Shown here: in pieces, positions 43,788 through 53,271 of the stretch
Layout: each line of letters opens with the position of its first letter
Position numbering within the stretch: the stretch's first letter is position 1
Origin: Nitzschia sp. DOCU1
Taxonomy: Eukaryota > Bacillariophyta > Bacillariophyceae > Bacillariales > Bacillariaceae
Length of the DNA stretch: 64,000 nucleotides
Direction of reading: 5' to 3'
NCBI GenBank assembly: GCA_951394045.1
Contig: OX595998.1
Coordinates: 1,550,001 to 1,614,000 of the forward strand
Notes under the pieces: generated by a model
What the model was told of the DNA's origin: nothing
Database searches by the model: none
Seen by the model: the letters and a program-made list of their open reading frames with translations, nothing else
Position numbers and translations under genes: made by a program

Positions 43788-44261
43788 GAGAGGTTGCCGG
43801 GGCTTGGGTTTTATCTCATTTTATTTTTTATGTGTGCAGTATTTTGACTCCTCGACGAGATGTTGTCATTACAATGGTTTGGTGTGGTTCCATAACTTTG
43901 AGTCCAAATCTATTATTTCAATGCGTAAAGTCGTCTTATCTAGCTAGAGAAGCGGAATGCTACATCCGATAGCAACAAAGGTCTGTCTGCTGGTTCCTTT
44001 GGAAGCTGGGCATCGTCTCGGCTAGTGCACACTATGTCGATCAGCTCTTTAGTAAAGGCGAGTTGCGACCCGTGCAGCGGTCAGGACTCTAGAAAGGAGA
44101 TAGCCGCCAAGTTAGCTGGCCACCCAAGCTCGCACTCGTAATCGATGTAGCTCTCCGAGTACAGCGATCAACGCCATAGTTCAGGGGAGTCATTTGGGCG
44201 CCTCAGTCCTAGCAAAACTACAATCGCTCTGGTTCTCGTACATTGACGATTCTCATCCTTA
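43788..44261. other. Convergent intergenic gap
   Basis: 474 bp between 3' ends of convergent genes. Nothing recognised. Confidence 0.6.
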
Positions 44262-45260
44262 TCAGTAGAATATTGTCTTGGTCGCATGCCGCTCGAATTT
44301 TCGAATCTCTGGCACCTTGCCCAGATCACCCCATAGATAGCTATCCAGCTCCATGGCGGTAAGCTCCGAAAATGAAACAACTTTCTCTACACCCACACAT
44401 GCTGCCGCACGGAGTGCCACTTCGTTTTCCGACCCAGCAAGCAATTCCGTTCCGGCATGTTCAATCATATCCGTCAATTCGGGGCACACTACCAGGACTT
44501 TTTTATATCGCAACGTAGCAACCACGACGTTGTCAATATACGCCGTGAGCTTATTTCCGTCCAAAAACGCGAATCGGGAATCCTCGGACCTGAAACGGTG
44601 GTACAATTCACCCACGACCAATTGTGCTTTTTTGTAAAAGCAAACGCGTTGCCCGTTCACTGTAGCAACATCATCAAATGCCACTGGAAATGTTTCAATC
44701 AAATCCCACACGAGATAACCAGCTGGTGTGGTTTTGGAAAGTTCTTGTAGCTTCTTTGTGACAAACAACGTTAAAGATCCATAATCCAGCGTCTGTCGTC
44801 CTACGTGGACAATCACTTGATGCAACAACTCGACCAAATCTTCCAGTTCGGAATTTCCCTCTAGCGAAAACGCCTTGGCCACTTCTTGTTTGGATGTATT
44901 CAATAGTTCGTTTGAAAGAAGCTTTGGGTGTGCATTGTAAAATGCGTCGATGCCCTTTTGAATCGTCAAAAAGGCACCTTTTTGATGATGCCGGTGAAGT
45001 TGCTTGCGCCATCCAGAACCAAAATCAAGCGCATGAAACAACACCACAAAGGCAGCTTCGTCATTGACACTATCGAATCGACACGATAAACCACTCCCAC
45101 TGTTGTACGCCAAAGAGGACGCGGACGCTTGGAGGGCTGGGATGTCGAGTTCGTCGGCAAATGCCTTGGCGGCAAGTGGATCCACATGCACTCGGTCGGA
45201 GTGAAATGCCGCGCAGCTCCGCCGTACAATTTCATACGGTGGAACATCCTTGGTGGGCAT
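44262..45260 (-). CDS. Queuosine salvage protein-like (QNG1/DUF2419 family), divergent
   Basis: Single exon, 332 residues, near the family length. The family hydrolyses queuosine 5'-phosphate to release queuine, which eukaryotes cannot make and reuse for tRNA wobble modification. Matching regions in order: FVVLFHALDFGSGW at the family L-N-F-x-F-W block, the block LIETFPVAFDDVATVNGQRVCFYKKAQLVV, then LTAYIDNVVVATLRYKKVLV, and the ending DSYLWGDLG...IFY. The family catalytic-site motif F-A-D-Y-R-x-P-Q appears here as Y-I-D-N-V-V-V-A: the Asp is kept but Tyr-Arg-x-Pro is lost, and LNFxFW is altered. It may be an active divergent form, a form with another substrate, or an inactive relative. No targeting peptide is obvious. 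Confidence 0.8.
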   Translation of the reverse strand: MPTKDVPPYEIVRRSCAAFHSDRVHVDPLAAKAFADELDIPALQASASSLAYNSGSGLSCRFDSVNDEAAFVVLFHALDFGSGWRKQLHRHHQKGAFLTIQKGIDAFYNAHPKLLSNELLNTSKQEVAKAFSLEGNSELEDLVELLHQVIVHVGRQTLDYGSLTLFVTKKLQELSKTTPAGYLVWDLIETFPVAFDDVATVNGQRVCFYKKAQLVVGELYHRFRSEDSRFAFLDGNKLTAYIDNVVVATLRYKKVLVVCPELTDMIEHAGTELLAGSENEVALRAAACVGVEKVVSFSELTAMELDSYLWGDLGKVPEIRKFERHATKTIFY

Positions 45261-45779
45261 TGTTACACTGGCTCAGTGTATAGACTATTCTGTTGTAGGG
45301 GGTGATGTGCTGGTCGACATGAATGGTCGTCTCTGGGATGCCTCGGACGCCATGGTGTGATCATCTTGCAGGCCAAAAAGAAACATGAGTGGTCCGCCGA
45401 GAGGCCACGATGAGTTCGCCTTTTCTGACGACTTGACTTATTCGATCGTTTCCGATCCGGCCGACTCTATTGATTCATTCGATTTCAGGCCGGCAGCAAA
45501 AGACTATGTGATCGAACGCAATAGTTGTACTATAACACGGTCTCTACTAGTAGTACCCGCTACGCCCCAGCAAGTCTTCTTGTGGTTTTTGTTGACTATA
45601 TAAGTGTCTCACCTCCATTGCAGTACACCAGTGGGGTACTCTAACTACAGGTAGAAGCCACAATTCGCAGGAAGAAGAACTCCGCTTGAACTCGGAAAAG
45701 AGCATTAAGGAGTTGTAGGTTATCTATTGTATCATTATCATTATTATAATTCAAAATCATAGCAAGTTATTCAAAATGA
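45261..45779. other. Intergenic, no supported gene
   Basis: 519 bp. A 72-codon plus-strand frame (45385-45603) has no recognisable domain. CTACTAGTAGTAC lies near 45545. Confidence 0.5.
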
Positions 45780-46598
45780 CTAGGCAGCCCGTGCCGCGCA
45801 GGGCTGCCTCAAAACAAGGTGCAAAGTAGCAGCAAAAAAGCCCTCCAAGTCTGCCGAAACGTCATCTTCCACGACAGCCACCATGAGCGACGCTAGCAAA
45901 TGTTGCAAGAGTCGATCGGAGCGGGCAGTCTCATTCAAAAGTTTATGGACTTGAGCGCAATTGTTGACCAAGCCCAAAATATGGAGAAAGGGAAGCTGGC
46001 CGTCAGAGGTAACATGGGGGCCGATAGACGTGGTTCCACCCGACTCTTGCAATGCGTATACCATTTCGTAGAGTTGCAGAGCCGCCATGAGTCGTCGTTT
46101 CGTGTTCTTGTCATCCTTACTCTCAATGGCCCGAAGGTGCTGAGAAAGTCCCAGGTTGAAAAGAATCGCGCAAGAGACGGCCATCATGGAAACACAATCT
46201 TCATCGACAGGAATCGCTACGCGAGCTGGAGTTCGAAAGATATAGTCCGAAGAAACTTCTTCGTCGTCTTCTTGTGCCTTGGTAACACAAGATGAAGACG
46301 CCGCATGATTCGAATCGGGATGATTTGCGGTTGTTCTCTTGGAATCATCCGCAGCGGAGGAGCGCGTCGTTTCCACTGTCTTGGTAGTAGACGATGATGC
46401 ATCCGTTCTGGTGGAAACAGCACTTGCGTCATCGTCAGAAGTAGCACCACCCATGGCGTCAATATCATTTTGAGCCCGAGCAATTTTGAGCGCCGTGCAA
46501 AACACGATACAAGCAGCTTCGTAGTCGCCCTTCTCCAGAAGGACCGCTCCATGATGATTCAATTGGAGAGCGGCAAGCAAGGAAGCACCGGGAGCCAT
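45780..46598 (-). CDS. TPR-like repeat protein of unknown function
   Basis: Single exon; ATG 46598 (MAPGASLLAAL) is chosen, giving 272 residues. The frame is open further upstream to a GTG and contains another ATG at 46691. The N-terminus has a TPR-like helix pair (LLAALQLNHHGAVLLEKGDYEAACIVFCTALKIA, cut in two here by the Gly-Ala turn). A Ser/Thr/Asp-rich insertion follows, then a second helical region with AVSCAILFNLGLSQHL, LMAALQLYEMVYAL and a final LHLVLRQ. TPR proteins hold other proteins; a partner cannot be named. The spacing of L-N-x-G and K-G-D-Y-E-A-A is the TPR consensus. No membrane segment or signal is seen from this start. Confidence 0.7.
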   Translation of the reverse strand: MAPGASLLAALQLNHHGAVLLEKGDYEAACIVFCTALKIARAQNDIDAMGGATSDDDASAVSTRTDASSSTTKTVETTRSSAADDSKRTTANHPDSNHAASSSCVTKAQEDDEEVSSDYIFRTPARVAIPVDEDCVSMMAVSCAILFNLGLSQHLRAIESKDDKNTKRRLMAALQLYEMVYALQESGGTTSIGPHVTSDGQLPFLHILGLVNNCAQVHKLLNETARSDRLLQHLLASLMVAVVEDDVSADLEGFFAATLHLVLRQPCAARAA

Positions 46599-47467
46599 TG
46601 TGTATGTCGTGTAATTGTTCCAAGATGTGGATGGGGGTTGGTTTGGATTGTGACAATAAGGAATGCAATACAATTCTGGCAAGATTTGCATGCAGCAAAG
46701 CAGCCAGTTCACGTGGGCGGGAGGGATGAAGAAGAGTTACAAAGAGCCCGCGCCGAAAAATCGTGAGCTGGGGAGAAAAAGAAAAGGGACGAATGAACAC
46801 GCTGTGATTGACATTTCTAGAGGCCCAACAAATTGACATTCCTCGCTTTTTAAGAAGCCACGGCTTTTAGCTTCTTTTTGACGTCGCATTATTTTTGTTG
46901 TTAAGAAAGAGAGTTACGAACATCCATCTTTTGGGGGACGGAATCGGAATCTTTGATTCTAGACGATGTTAAAGAACGACCAACCGATATCTCAGAACCA
47001 AACTTCCTATATGTGGGGATATGATATTTTATGGTTGCAGGAGTGTTTAGGCCCAGGCTTGTTTGGGCAATATCCGAATCTTGCATGCAACCATTCTGTG
47101 TCAAGCTCTTCTTGAAGTTTCTGGTCATTGTGAACCCCGAGACCGTTATGAGGGAAAGTTCCATCGACTGGATTCGACCACTGGATTCATAGAGAGAATG
47201 TCTTTGGGCGCTAATGGGAGCCGCCAAGCTTCTGGTTCCTAACCGCGGTGATGTAGTCGAAGGGCTCGACAACTAGGAGGTAATAATTCAACATGCGTGG
47301 GGCAGCTACAGTAGCATCTAGTTAGAGAATGCCAGGGCGGCGCCACAGTCAGTAGCTATACTGTATTGCTAGAGCCATGAGTCCAACGTGCCAGAAGAGA
47401 CGAGTATAACTACTCATACGACGACTAGATGTAGTTTCGATTAGAATTCGTTTGTTCTACTATTGTG
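46599..47467. other. Intergenic, no supported gene
   Basis: 869 bp. A 123-codon minus-strand frame (46901-47272) is Ser-rich, without a domain, and is not accepted. Confidence 0.5.
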
Positions 47468-48568
47468 TTACTCATCGCTTTCCTCATCTTCTTCTAGAAA
47501 GTCGCTTTCGTCGCCTTCGTCGTCCTGATCCTCCATGGGCACTCCAAGGTCATCCCCTCCAAACTCTTCTCCTGTTAGTTTCCCCGGTGGGACGATATCA
47601 GGTACACCCAGAGTTAACGGGATACTTTGTTCCAGAATTTCGCACTCTAATTCCACCAGCATTTCTTTCACCATGCCCACCAACTGAATAAAGACATACG
47701 AAAGGTATTTGAAAGCCATTTGTCCCAACAATAACTTGAGAGGTAAAGCCGCGTGGACAAATCGGTACCAAGAGGGCCATCTTGCCCATACAATCGAAGA
47801 CACCAAGATGCGATTGACCATGTACTCAATCACCGGCATGAAGAGGACAATAGCCACCAACAGACTAGCACCGACAGCCGCATGTAATCGATAGCCTTGC
47901 AAAAGCTCATTCAAGAGAAATCCCGGTAGACTCACATGCTGCAATAAGGAATATTCCGAATCGGGGTCAAACCAGGACTTCAAAATGGCGTATTTCATGT
48001 GCCACATACTTTCGACTTTGGTCGGATCGGTTCGTCGCAATTTATTGAGTGCTCGAAGACTAATCCAATCTTTGGAACCTGTGGGGCCAATGACTTTGGT
48101 GTTGGGTTCCGTATTAAAGGAAAACAGACACATTTTGGGGTCCTCTTCGGTGGAAAGTGCGCAATCCCAGTCAATCTTTTCCGGAGGCTTGGCGCCGTCG
48201 GGTGTTGCCACCTTTTCAATGGACGCCAGAGGCAAACCCCGTCTGACAAGTGCTTCGCTGAGGTAGGTAGCCCGAAGTTGCATGAGAACATTTTGTTCCA
48301 TTCGATAGGCTTGTAGTGCGGCAAATTCGGCGTGTTTGGTAATGTCGTCCGTCGGCGTCTCGTCGTCGACTACGTCTTCGACTTCCACTGAAGCAGTAGA
48401 ACCTCCACGAAGCACCCACGGAAATGTTCTTGTATGTGAGGATACGCCAGTAATGCCATTGAGGATCCCTGAATGTCTTGCTGCTGTCACGTCTGTGAGC
48501 ATCCAACAGCAGACGATCAATATCATTATCATGATGGATGATGGAATGACGTCGAATCGAGAAATCAT
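47468..48568 (-). CDS. Secretory-pathway membrane protein of unknown function
   Basis: Single exon; ATG 48568 is chosen (366 residues) because the longer frame begins with TTG. The N-terminus MISRFDVIPSS is followed by a hydrophobic signal core (IMIMILIVCCWMLTDVTA). A central domain contains WDCALSTEEDPKMCLFSFNTE and WISLRALNKLRRTDPTKVE. A membrane span lies near residues 245-265 (VGASLLVAIVLFMPVIEYMV). A second hydrophobic helix and a strongly acidic C-terminal tail (DEGDESDFLEEDEESDE) complete it. A signal peptide followed by a sequence without an ASAFAP-like motif argues against plastid import. Family and role not recognised. Confidence 0.75.
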   Translation of the reverse strand: MISRFDVIPSSIMIMILIVCCWMLTDVTAARHSGILNGITGVSSHTRTFPWVLRGGSTASVEVEDVVDDETPTDDITKHAEFAALQAYRMEQNVLMQLRATYLSEALVRRGLPLASIEKVATPDGAKPPEKIDWDCALSTEEDPKMCLFSFNTEPNTKVIGPTGSKDWISLRALNKLRRTDPTKVESMWHMKYAILKSWFDPDSEYSLLQHVSLPGFLLNELLQGYRLHAAVGASLLVAIVLFMPVIEYMVNRILVSSIVWARWPSWYRFVHAALPLKLLLGQMAFKYLSYVFIQLVGMVKEMLVELECEILEQSIPLTLGVPDIVPPGKLTGEEFGGDDLGVPMEDQDDEGDESDFLEEDEESDE

Positions 48569-49247
48569 TCTGAACGGCAGGTGACTTTGCGAGTCGAAGG
48601 ACAATCCCAAAGGAGTAGACGCTGACTTTTGGTTAGTTTCAATGAGGGGCAGCGACGAAACGAGGTGAATGCTACGTTCGAGAAGTACACTGTCGTCCCC
48701 ATGCCTCTCATGGTCGAAACGCTCCTTCCTTTCGAGACTGACGACCCTCTGTTGACCTTCGTTTGGAGGCCGTCCACGTGGAGGAACGAACTAAAAAAGA
48801 TCCACAGTTTCGACTTCTTCGAACACTTTGCGAGGTTTTTCGAGTGCGTGTGTGAGAGGTCTCCCAGGCCAAACGGACAGACGCCGGCGGCAGACCTATA
48901 CCATTCCTTTGAGTCGAAAGATTTCGATCGTGGGATTTTGCACACCCCAAAAAACGGCATCGGACTCTCGGAAGCAATCTTGTCATTTTTGCTACTCACC
49001 CCCGAAAGGATCTCTTGCATATGAGTATAGCCATTGGATGGAGACACAACAACAACAACAAAAAGAGCGACTAGAATACTTTCTATCCACGACCCCGCTA
49101 GTGCTCCGAACCGCCATTCGTATCATTTCGGCGGTTTGACTTCCGAAAGAGAAGCACCAGGCTACAGTAGCCGTGAGACCTTTTTCTTTGGTTCGAAAAT
49201 CACATCATAAAATCATCCTTCCGAACATTTCCGTGCATTGCATCAAA
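48569..49247. other. Divergent intergenic region
   Basis: 679 bp between two divergent genes, so it should hold both promoters. Overlapping frames on both strands (48565-49047 minus, 48629-49024 plus) exclude each other and neither has a domain. Confidence 0.45.
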
Positions 49248-51062
49248 ATGACCTTTGCATCATCCCGCGATGATAGGCTTGTATTCGCCATTGCTGCCGG
49301 TTTGTGTCTTGTACTACCTGCCGCTCTGGGTATCCATCACTCTCACACGTCCATTCGCAAGGGTCGTCGGCTCCTGGGCGCAGCCAACGACCGAGCGACT
49401 CGTACTCATCGGCAACTGAGTCCTTCCACTTTTCAACAGACCCAACTCTTGCAAGATGAAAATGGGGGCATGCCGGCCCTACCCATGTTTCAAGACAAGG
49501 ATGGTGACGGTATTCCCGACTGGATTGACTTTGACAATATGGACTGGACCAATTTAGATTGGAGTCAATTTTCCTTGCAAGACTTTGATTGGAGTAACAT
49601 GGATTGGACCACTGACGAGTGGCAAACCTTCTTGCAGAGTCTTGTGGGAGGTAGTGATAATATCATGACTTCTGCTGGCGCTTCCTTACCGCCCATGGAT
49701 ATTTGTCCTATTCTTCAGGCAGCAGTCGGCATTGGTCAAAGCTTTGGAATGGCGGGAGATTGTTCTTGCCAAGGACAGTTGGGTAGTGGATTGACGATTG
49801 AATGTGGTTTTGAAGAAGAATGTCTCCCTGCGTCGCTGGTTTGTGGAAGCATTCACTTTAATTTGACAGTGGATGACCAAACGGGTTCTATCCAGACATC
49901 AGTGTGCTTGGATACGGCATTGGATCAGTACGAAGAAATTTGTTTTGCCTACCAACTAGGTACGCCTTTGACGTCATCACCCACGTTGGAAAGCAGTTGC
50001 GAGGCATCCTATGGAGGCAATCCTTGCAAGTGTGAAATTACCGATAACCTTTGCTTGGCGATGGACTGTAGTGCGTATTTACCCGGAGCCCAAATGGATA
50101 CTTGTCAAATCCCAAGCTTTGATCAAGCGGAAGATGCCACATCCTTGATTCCCCGATTTCCCATTTTCAATGATACCTTTGACGGTACCTTTGCATTTGA
50201 AAACATTAATTGGACCAATCTAGACTGGGCCAATGTGGATTGGAAGAACTTTGGCTTTGATAAAGTGAATTGGACTACCGGCATGGAGGAAGACGACGCT
50301 TGGGCATCGACATTGTGGGGGTCACTCTTTCCCGTCGACATGCCAACCGCCGAAATCTGTCCCATCCTTTCGAGCCGTGTGTTAGGTATGAGTGAAGAAG
50401 TGCAGAGTGCAGGCTGCTCTTGCGTTGGAGAGCAAGAAAGTGGATACAATATCCTTTGTTCGTTTGATCAGCAGTGCACGCCGGTGGCTGTAGTAGCGCG
50501 AAGTCAGGGCAAGAGTGACACTACTACTACTACGGAGAGCCCCATGCTTTGCGGTGACCTAGCACTGGATCTTGCCTTTGATAATTTGGGATCCATCAAT
50601 GGGGACTTGTGCGTGGACTTTGATCAAGACGTACATCCCATTACTTGCATCAAATACGCCATTCCAATTGGTGCCAACCAGCAAGAAAGCACGCCATCGT
50701 GTCAAGCTACCTATGGGGATCAAGTCTGTGGCTGTACCATTGACGAGAATTTGTGTGTGCAAGTGGATTGTTCCGAATACGAGGCGACAGCTGTCATGAA
50801 TACTTGTCAGGTATTGACGGTGGAGGAGATGAGCGATTTGCAAAAATTGATTCCTGGCTTTGGTATTCCCCTGCCGCCGCCCGACGAGACTGGTGAAATC
50901 GTCGTCGAGGAGGCAAAAGATCAAGACTCTTCCAGCAATGTCATTGCCGCTGCTAGCGAATTGGAAACCAACGAGTCATCGCCGGCTTCGATTCGAATGG
51001 TCGCGATAAGCGTTGCAGGAGTCGTTGTGGCTCTGGCTCTACTACCGATAGTATGGTGGTAG
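49248..51062 (+). CDS. Secreted or surface protein with two Trp-Asp-rich/Cys-rich modules and a C-terminal anchor
   Basis: ATG 49248 is chosen (604 residues); the longer frame starts with GTG. A signal peptide (LVFAIAAGLCLVLPAALG) is followed by a calcium-type loop (DKDGDGIPDWIDFD) and two tandem modules. Each opens with a run of Asp/Asn-Trp pairs spaced about five residues (DNMDWTNLDWSQF, DWSNMDWTTDEW; in module two NINWTNLDWANVDWKNF). A Cys-rich domain follows with C-P-I-L, G-x-C-S-C-x-G, C..QQC/EEC, and a final block C-x-A-S/T-Y-G-x-x-x-C-x-C-x-I-x-x-N-L-C. Stretch 990 bases into the frame shows TTT-rich linkers. It ends in a hydrophobic helix (MVAISVAGVVVALALLPIVW), either a membrane span or a GPI signal. 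Likely wall or surface protein; function unknown. Confidence 0.82.
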   Translation: MTFASSRDDRLVFAIAAGLCLVLPAALGIHHSHTSIRKGRRLLGAANDRATRTHRQLSPSTFQQTQLLQDENGGMPALPMFQDKDGDGIPDWIDFDNMDWTNLDWSQFSLQDFDWSNMDWTTDEWQTFLQSLVGGSDNIMTSAGASLPPMDICPILQAAVGIGQSFGMAGDCSCQGQLGSGLTIECGFEEECLPASLVCGSIHFNLTVDDQTGSIQTSVCLDTALDQYEEICFAYQLGTPLTSSPTLESSCEASYGGNPCKCEITDNLCLAMDCSAYLPGAQMDTCQIPSFDQAEDATSLIPRFPIFNDTFDGTFAFENINWTNLDWANVDWKNFGFDKVNWTTGMEEDDAWASTLWGSLFPVDMPTAEICPILSSRVLGMSEEVQSAGCSCVGEQESGYNILCSFDQQCTPVAVVARSQGKSDTTTTTESPMLCGDLALDLAFDNLGSINGDLCVDFDQDVHPITCIKYAIPIGANQQESTPSCQATYGDQVCGCTIDENLCVQVDCSEYEATAVMNTCQVLTVEEMSDLQKLIPGFGIPLPPPDETGEIVVEEAKDQDSSSNVIAAASELETNESSPASIRMVAISVAGVVVALALLPIVWW

Positions 51063-51257
51063 GTCGCCGACCCCCGAACTTTCGCGCGCGCTGTTTCACA
51101 GCATTGAATAGATAGCTTCTTGGAGCAAAATCTAGGTAACTCCAAAGTGTACTACTACGACGGCAACGAAATTTTCCAAGTAGACCAATCGACTAGCTAG
51201 TAGTAGAACAATGTCGAGTGTTGGTATCACATGCGTGAGCTTTTGCTAAAGTTCTTA

Positions 51258-52919
51258 TTACCATCTGGGTGGAGGATTATTGTTTCCGTAATTGGGAGGC
51301 GGCGGCGGGTATTGTTGCATTGGAGGAGGATAAGCTCCTAGTGGCATTTGTTGTGCTTGTACTTGTTGTGGAGGTGGTGGATAGCCTGGATACCCCATCA
51401 TGTGTGGTAGTGGTGGAGGTGGTGGGACCATCATGCCGCCACCACCAGTAGCATATTGCGGTGGTGGAGCACCCCCCACTCCTCCTCCTCCTCCTGTTGG
51501 AGGATAGGTAGGTTGCAATGGCGGTGGTGGGGGTGTCCTACTACTAGTACCAGCCGCTGTTTGAGCAGCCACGTATTGCTCTAGACGATCCCGTTGACTG
51601 GTCAACATGGTAACATGAGCCTTTTCGCCAATTCGACGTCTCAAAAAGAAGGCCGAATGCAAATACGAACACACTCGTGCTTGAAGTTTGACTTCTTCCG
51701 TATCGGCGGTCGTTCCTGCTGTACTCGAATCCATAAAGCCTGGCATTTGCAATTTATTCAAGACTTGTTGCGAGGCCCATTGAACTTGACGAGCTTCCCA
51801 AGCTAATTTACTCCATAATGCACGACGTTCTTCTTGTGCTTTGTTTTCAAATGCTTGTAGTTCTTGTTGATTCATGGATCGAACGGCGGCTTCGGCAGCA
51901 CCTGCGACACTCAAACGTTCTTCTAACCGTGTTTGGAGCTGACGATGTTGTTCCATAATGGATTCATCCATGTTTTGTCGTGCTTGTAAGGATTGTTGTT
52001 CTTTGAGATAGGTCCACATCCAAAGCGCTCGACATACTTGCAAGACGACATCACCGGACGGTTCCAATAATCGTGTCACTACCGCCAAGGCTAGTTCCTC
52101 GCCCAACAAATCTTTTCCGGTAGGATCCGACAGTTTGGGAGGTGCTCCTTCGAATAACGATAGAGGTGGTTGAGGTGGAGCATCTCCATCCCGTACTAGC
52201 CATGCGGCCATGAAGGTGGGATCATTAGGAACATTTTGGACGGCTTCTATCAAAGTTTGAATTTCCAATTCGACATCGGACGGTGTCACGACATGTGTTC
52301 GAAAGGCGGGTTCTTCTGTTGTTGCCAACAAGTCATCATCATCCTTGCTGGCAAGGCGAGGACGTTTCAATGCCGGTGCCGCCGACACATCATTTTGTTC
52401 TTCTTGAATCGCTTGTTGCAATTCTCGCAATGTCAAATCGGGATTTTCCGTCGTTTCTCGCGACAATTCCAAAAATTCATTCCACAACAAATTTTGATCC
52501 TGTTCATCCAACGCGGCTCCTCCGTCTTTCACTAAAGCCTTGAGGAAGACTTGTTGCGCCGTACGCAACTTGTTGCGGTCTTGCAAGAATCGAGCATACT
52601 CCAACCAGACTCGTCCCATGGTACCTCCTATAGGACAAAGTATAGCTTGTTCAAAGGCTTCGGTAGCCGACTTGAATTGTTTGGCTTGGATTAAAAAGTG
52701 CGCGTACGCAATCCACAATGTCGCAATGGCTTCTTTGAGCGAGTCAGCGTCCATGTAGGAAGAAGAACAACCTTCGCGAGCATCATCCACCCAATTCAAC
52801 AAGGCACTTTGAAACAACGTTTGACCTCCTACCAAGTCTCCTGCCGTCAGCTTATCATTGGCAGCACGAATGATAATGTTGGGATCGTAACTGCGAGTAT
52901 TGGTGGGGGCGGCGGACAT
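51258..52919 (-). CDS. HAT/TPR-type helical repeat protein with a Pro-rich tail
   Basis: ATG 52919 is chosen (553 residues); the longer frame begins with GTG. The N-terminal third has helical pairs of the HAT/TPR type: TLWIAYAHFLIQAKQFKSA, then GRVWLEYARFLQDRNKLRTA, then LLWNEFLELSRET. HAT repeats are typical of RNA-processing factors such as CstF77 and Prp6. The middle holds a possible nuclear-localisation segment (LKRPRLASKDDDD) and long helices (MEQHRQLQTRLEERL, ELQAFENKAQEERRAL). The last 110 residues are Pro, Gly, Tyr and Gln-rich, an RNA-factor-like low-complexity tail. A nuclear RNA-related role is inferred from this layout; no family name is sure. Confidence 0.75.
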   Translation of the reverse strand: MSAAPTNTRSYDPNIIIRAANDKLTAGDLVGGQTLFQSALLNWVDDAREGCSSSYMDADSLKEAIATLWIAYAHFLIQAKQFKSATEAFEQAILCPIGGTMGRVWLEYARFLQDRNKLRTAQQVFLKALVKDGGAALDEQDQNLLWNEFLELSRETTENPDLTLRELQQAIQEEQNDVSAAPALKRPRLASKDDDDLLATTEEPAFRTHVVTPSDVELEIQTLIEAVQNVPNDPTFMAAWLVRDGDAPPQPPLSLFEGAPPKLSDPTGKDLLGEELALAVVTRLLEPSGDVVLQVCRALWMWTYLKEQQSLQARQNMDESIMEQHRQLQTRLEERLSVAGAAEAAVRSMNQQELQAFENKAQEERRALWSKLAWEARQVQWASQQVLNKLQMPGFMDSSTAGTTADTEEVKLQARVCSYLHSAFFLRRRIGEKAHVTMLTSQRDRLEQYVAAQTAAGTSSRTPPPPPLQPTYPPTGGGGGVGGAPPPQYATGGGGMMVPPPPPLPHMMGYPGYPPPPQQVQAQQMPLGAYPPPMQQYPPPPPNYGNNNPPPRW

Positions 52920-53271
52920 GATAATCACAGTAGCAGTAGCACTACTAGCAGTAGTCACGAACGAAGAAAGAACTTTAATACGAGAATAGGGTAGGACAGA
53001 ACAAGCGAGAGGAGTTTACTAACTTGGACTGAATGATGAGAGCGATGGAGTAAAGGCACTCTCATCATCGTAGTGTCTCATGGTCGATTTTTCCCGGTTG
53101 GCTGCTTCGCTGCAAATTTATTAAGCGCGCGAAAGGCCAAAATCGATCTATTCGATTAAAGAGGGCACCCGCCGCTATGGAAGATGGTATTCCAATCGTC
53201 CACGGTCGATGACCTTCTTCACGAGACGCTCTTCCCACTCAACACTCCATGCCTTTAATAAAGAAGTAGCA
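52920..53271. other. Divergent intergenic region
   Basis: 352 bp between divergent starts. Its last 100 bp match, by eye, the region before the DUF268 gene at 62038-63447 (cttcccactcaacact and gaagtagcaatgaaatt), so the promoter was duplicated with the gene. Confidence 0.65.

Noticed and set aside
45385..45603. 72-codon plus-strand frame
   Set aside because: Short, no domain, ends in low-complexity hydrophobic sequence.
46901..47272. 123-codon minus-strand frame
   Set aside because: Ser-rich sequence with no domain, no splice partner found.
48565..49047. Overlapping frames on both strands between two divergent genes
   Set aside because: They exclude each other, have no domains and sit where promoters are expected.
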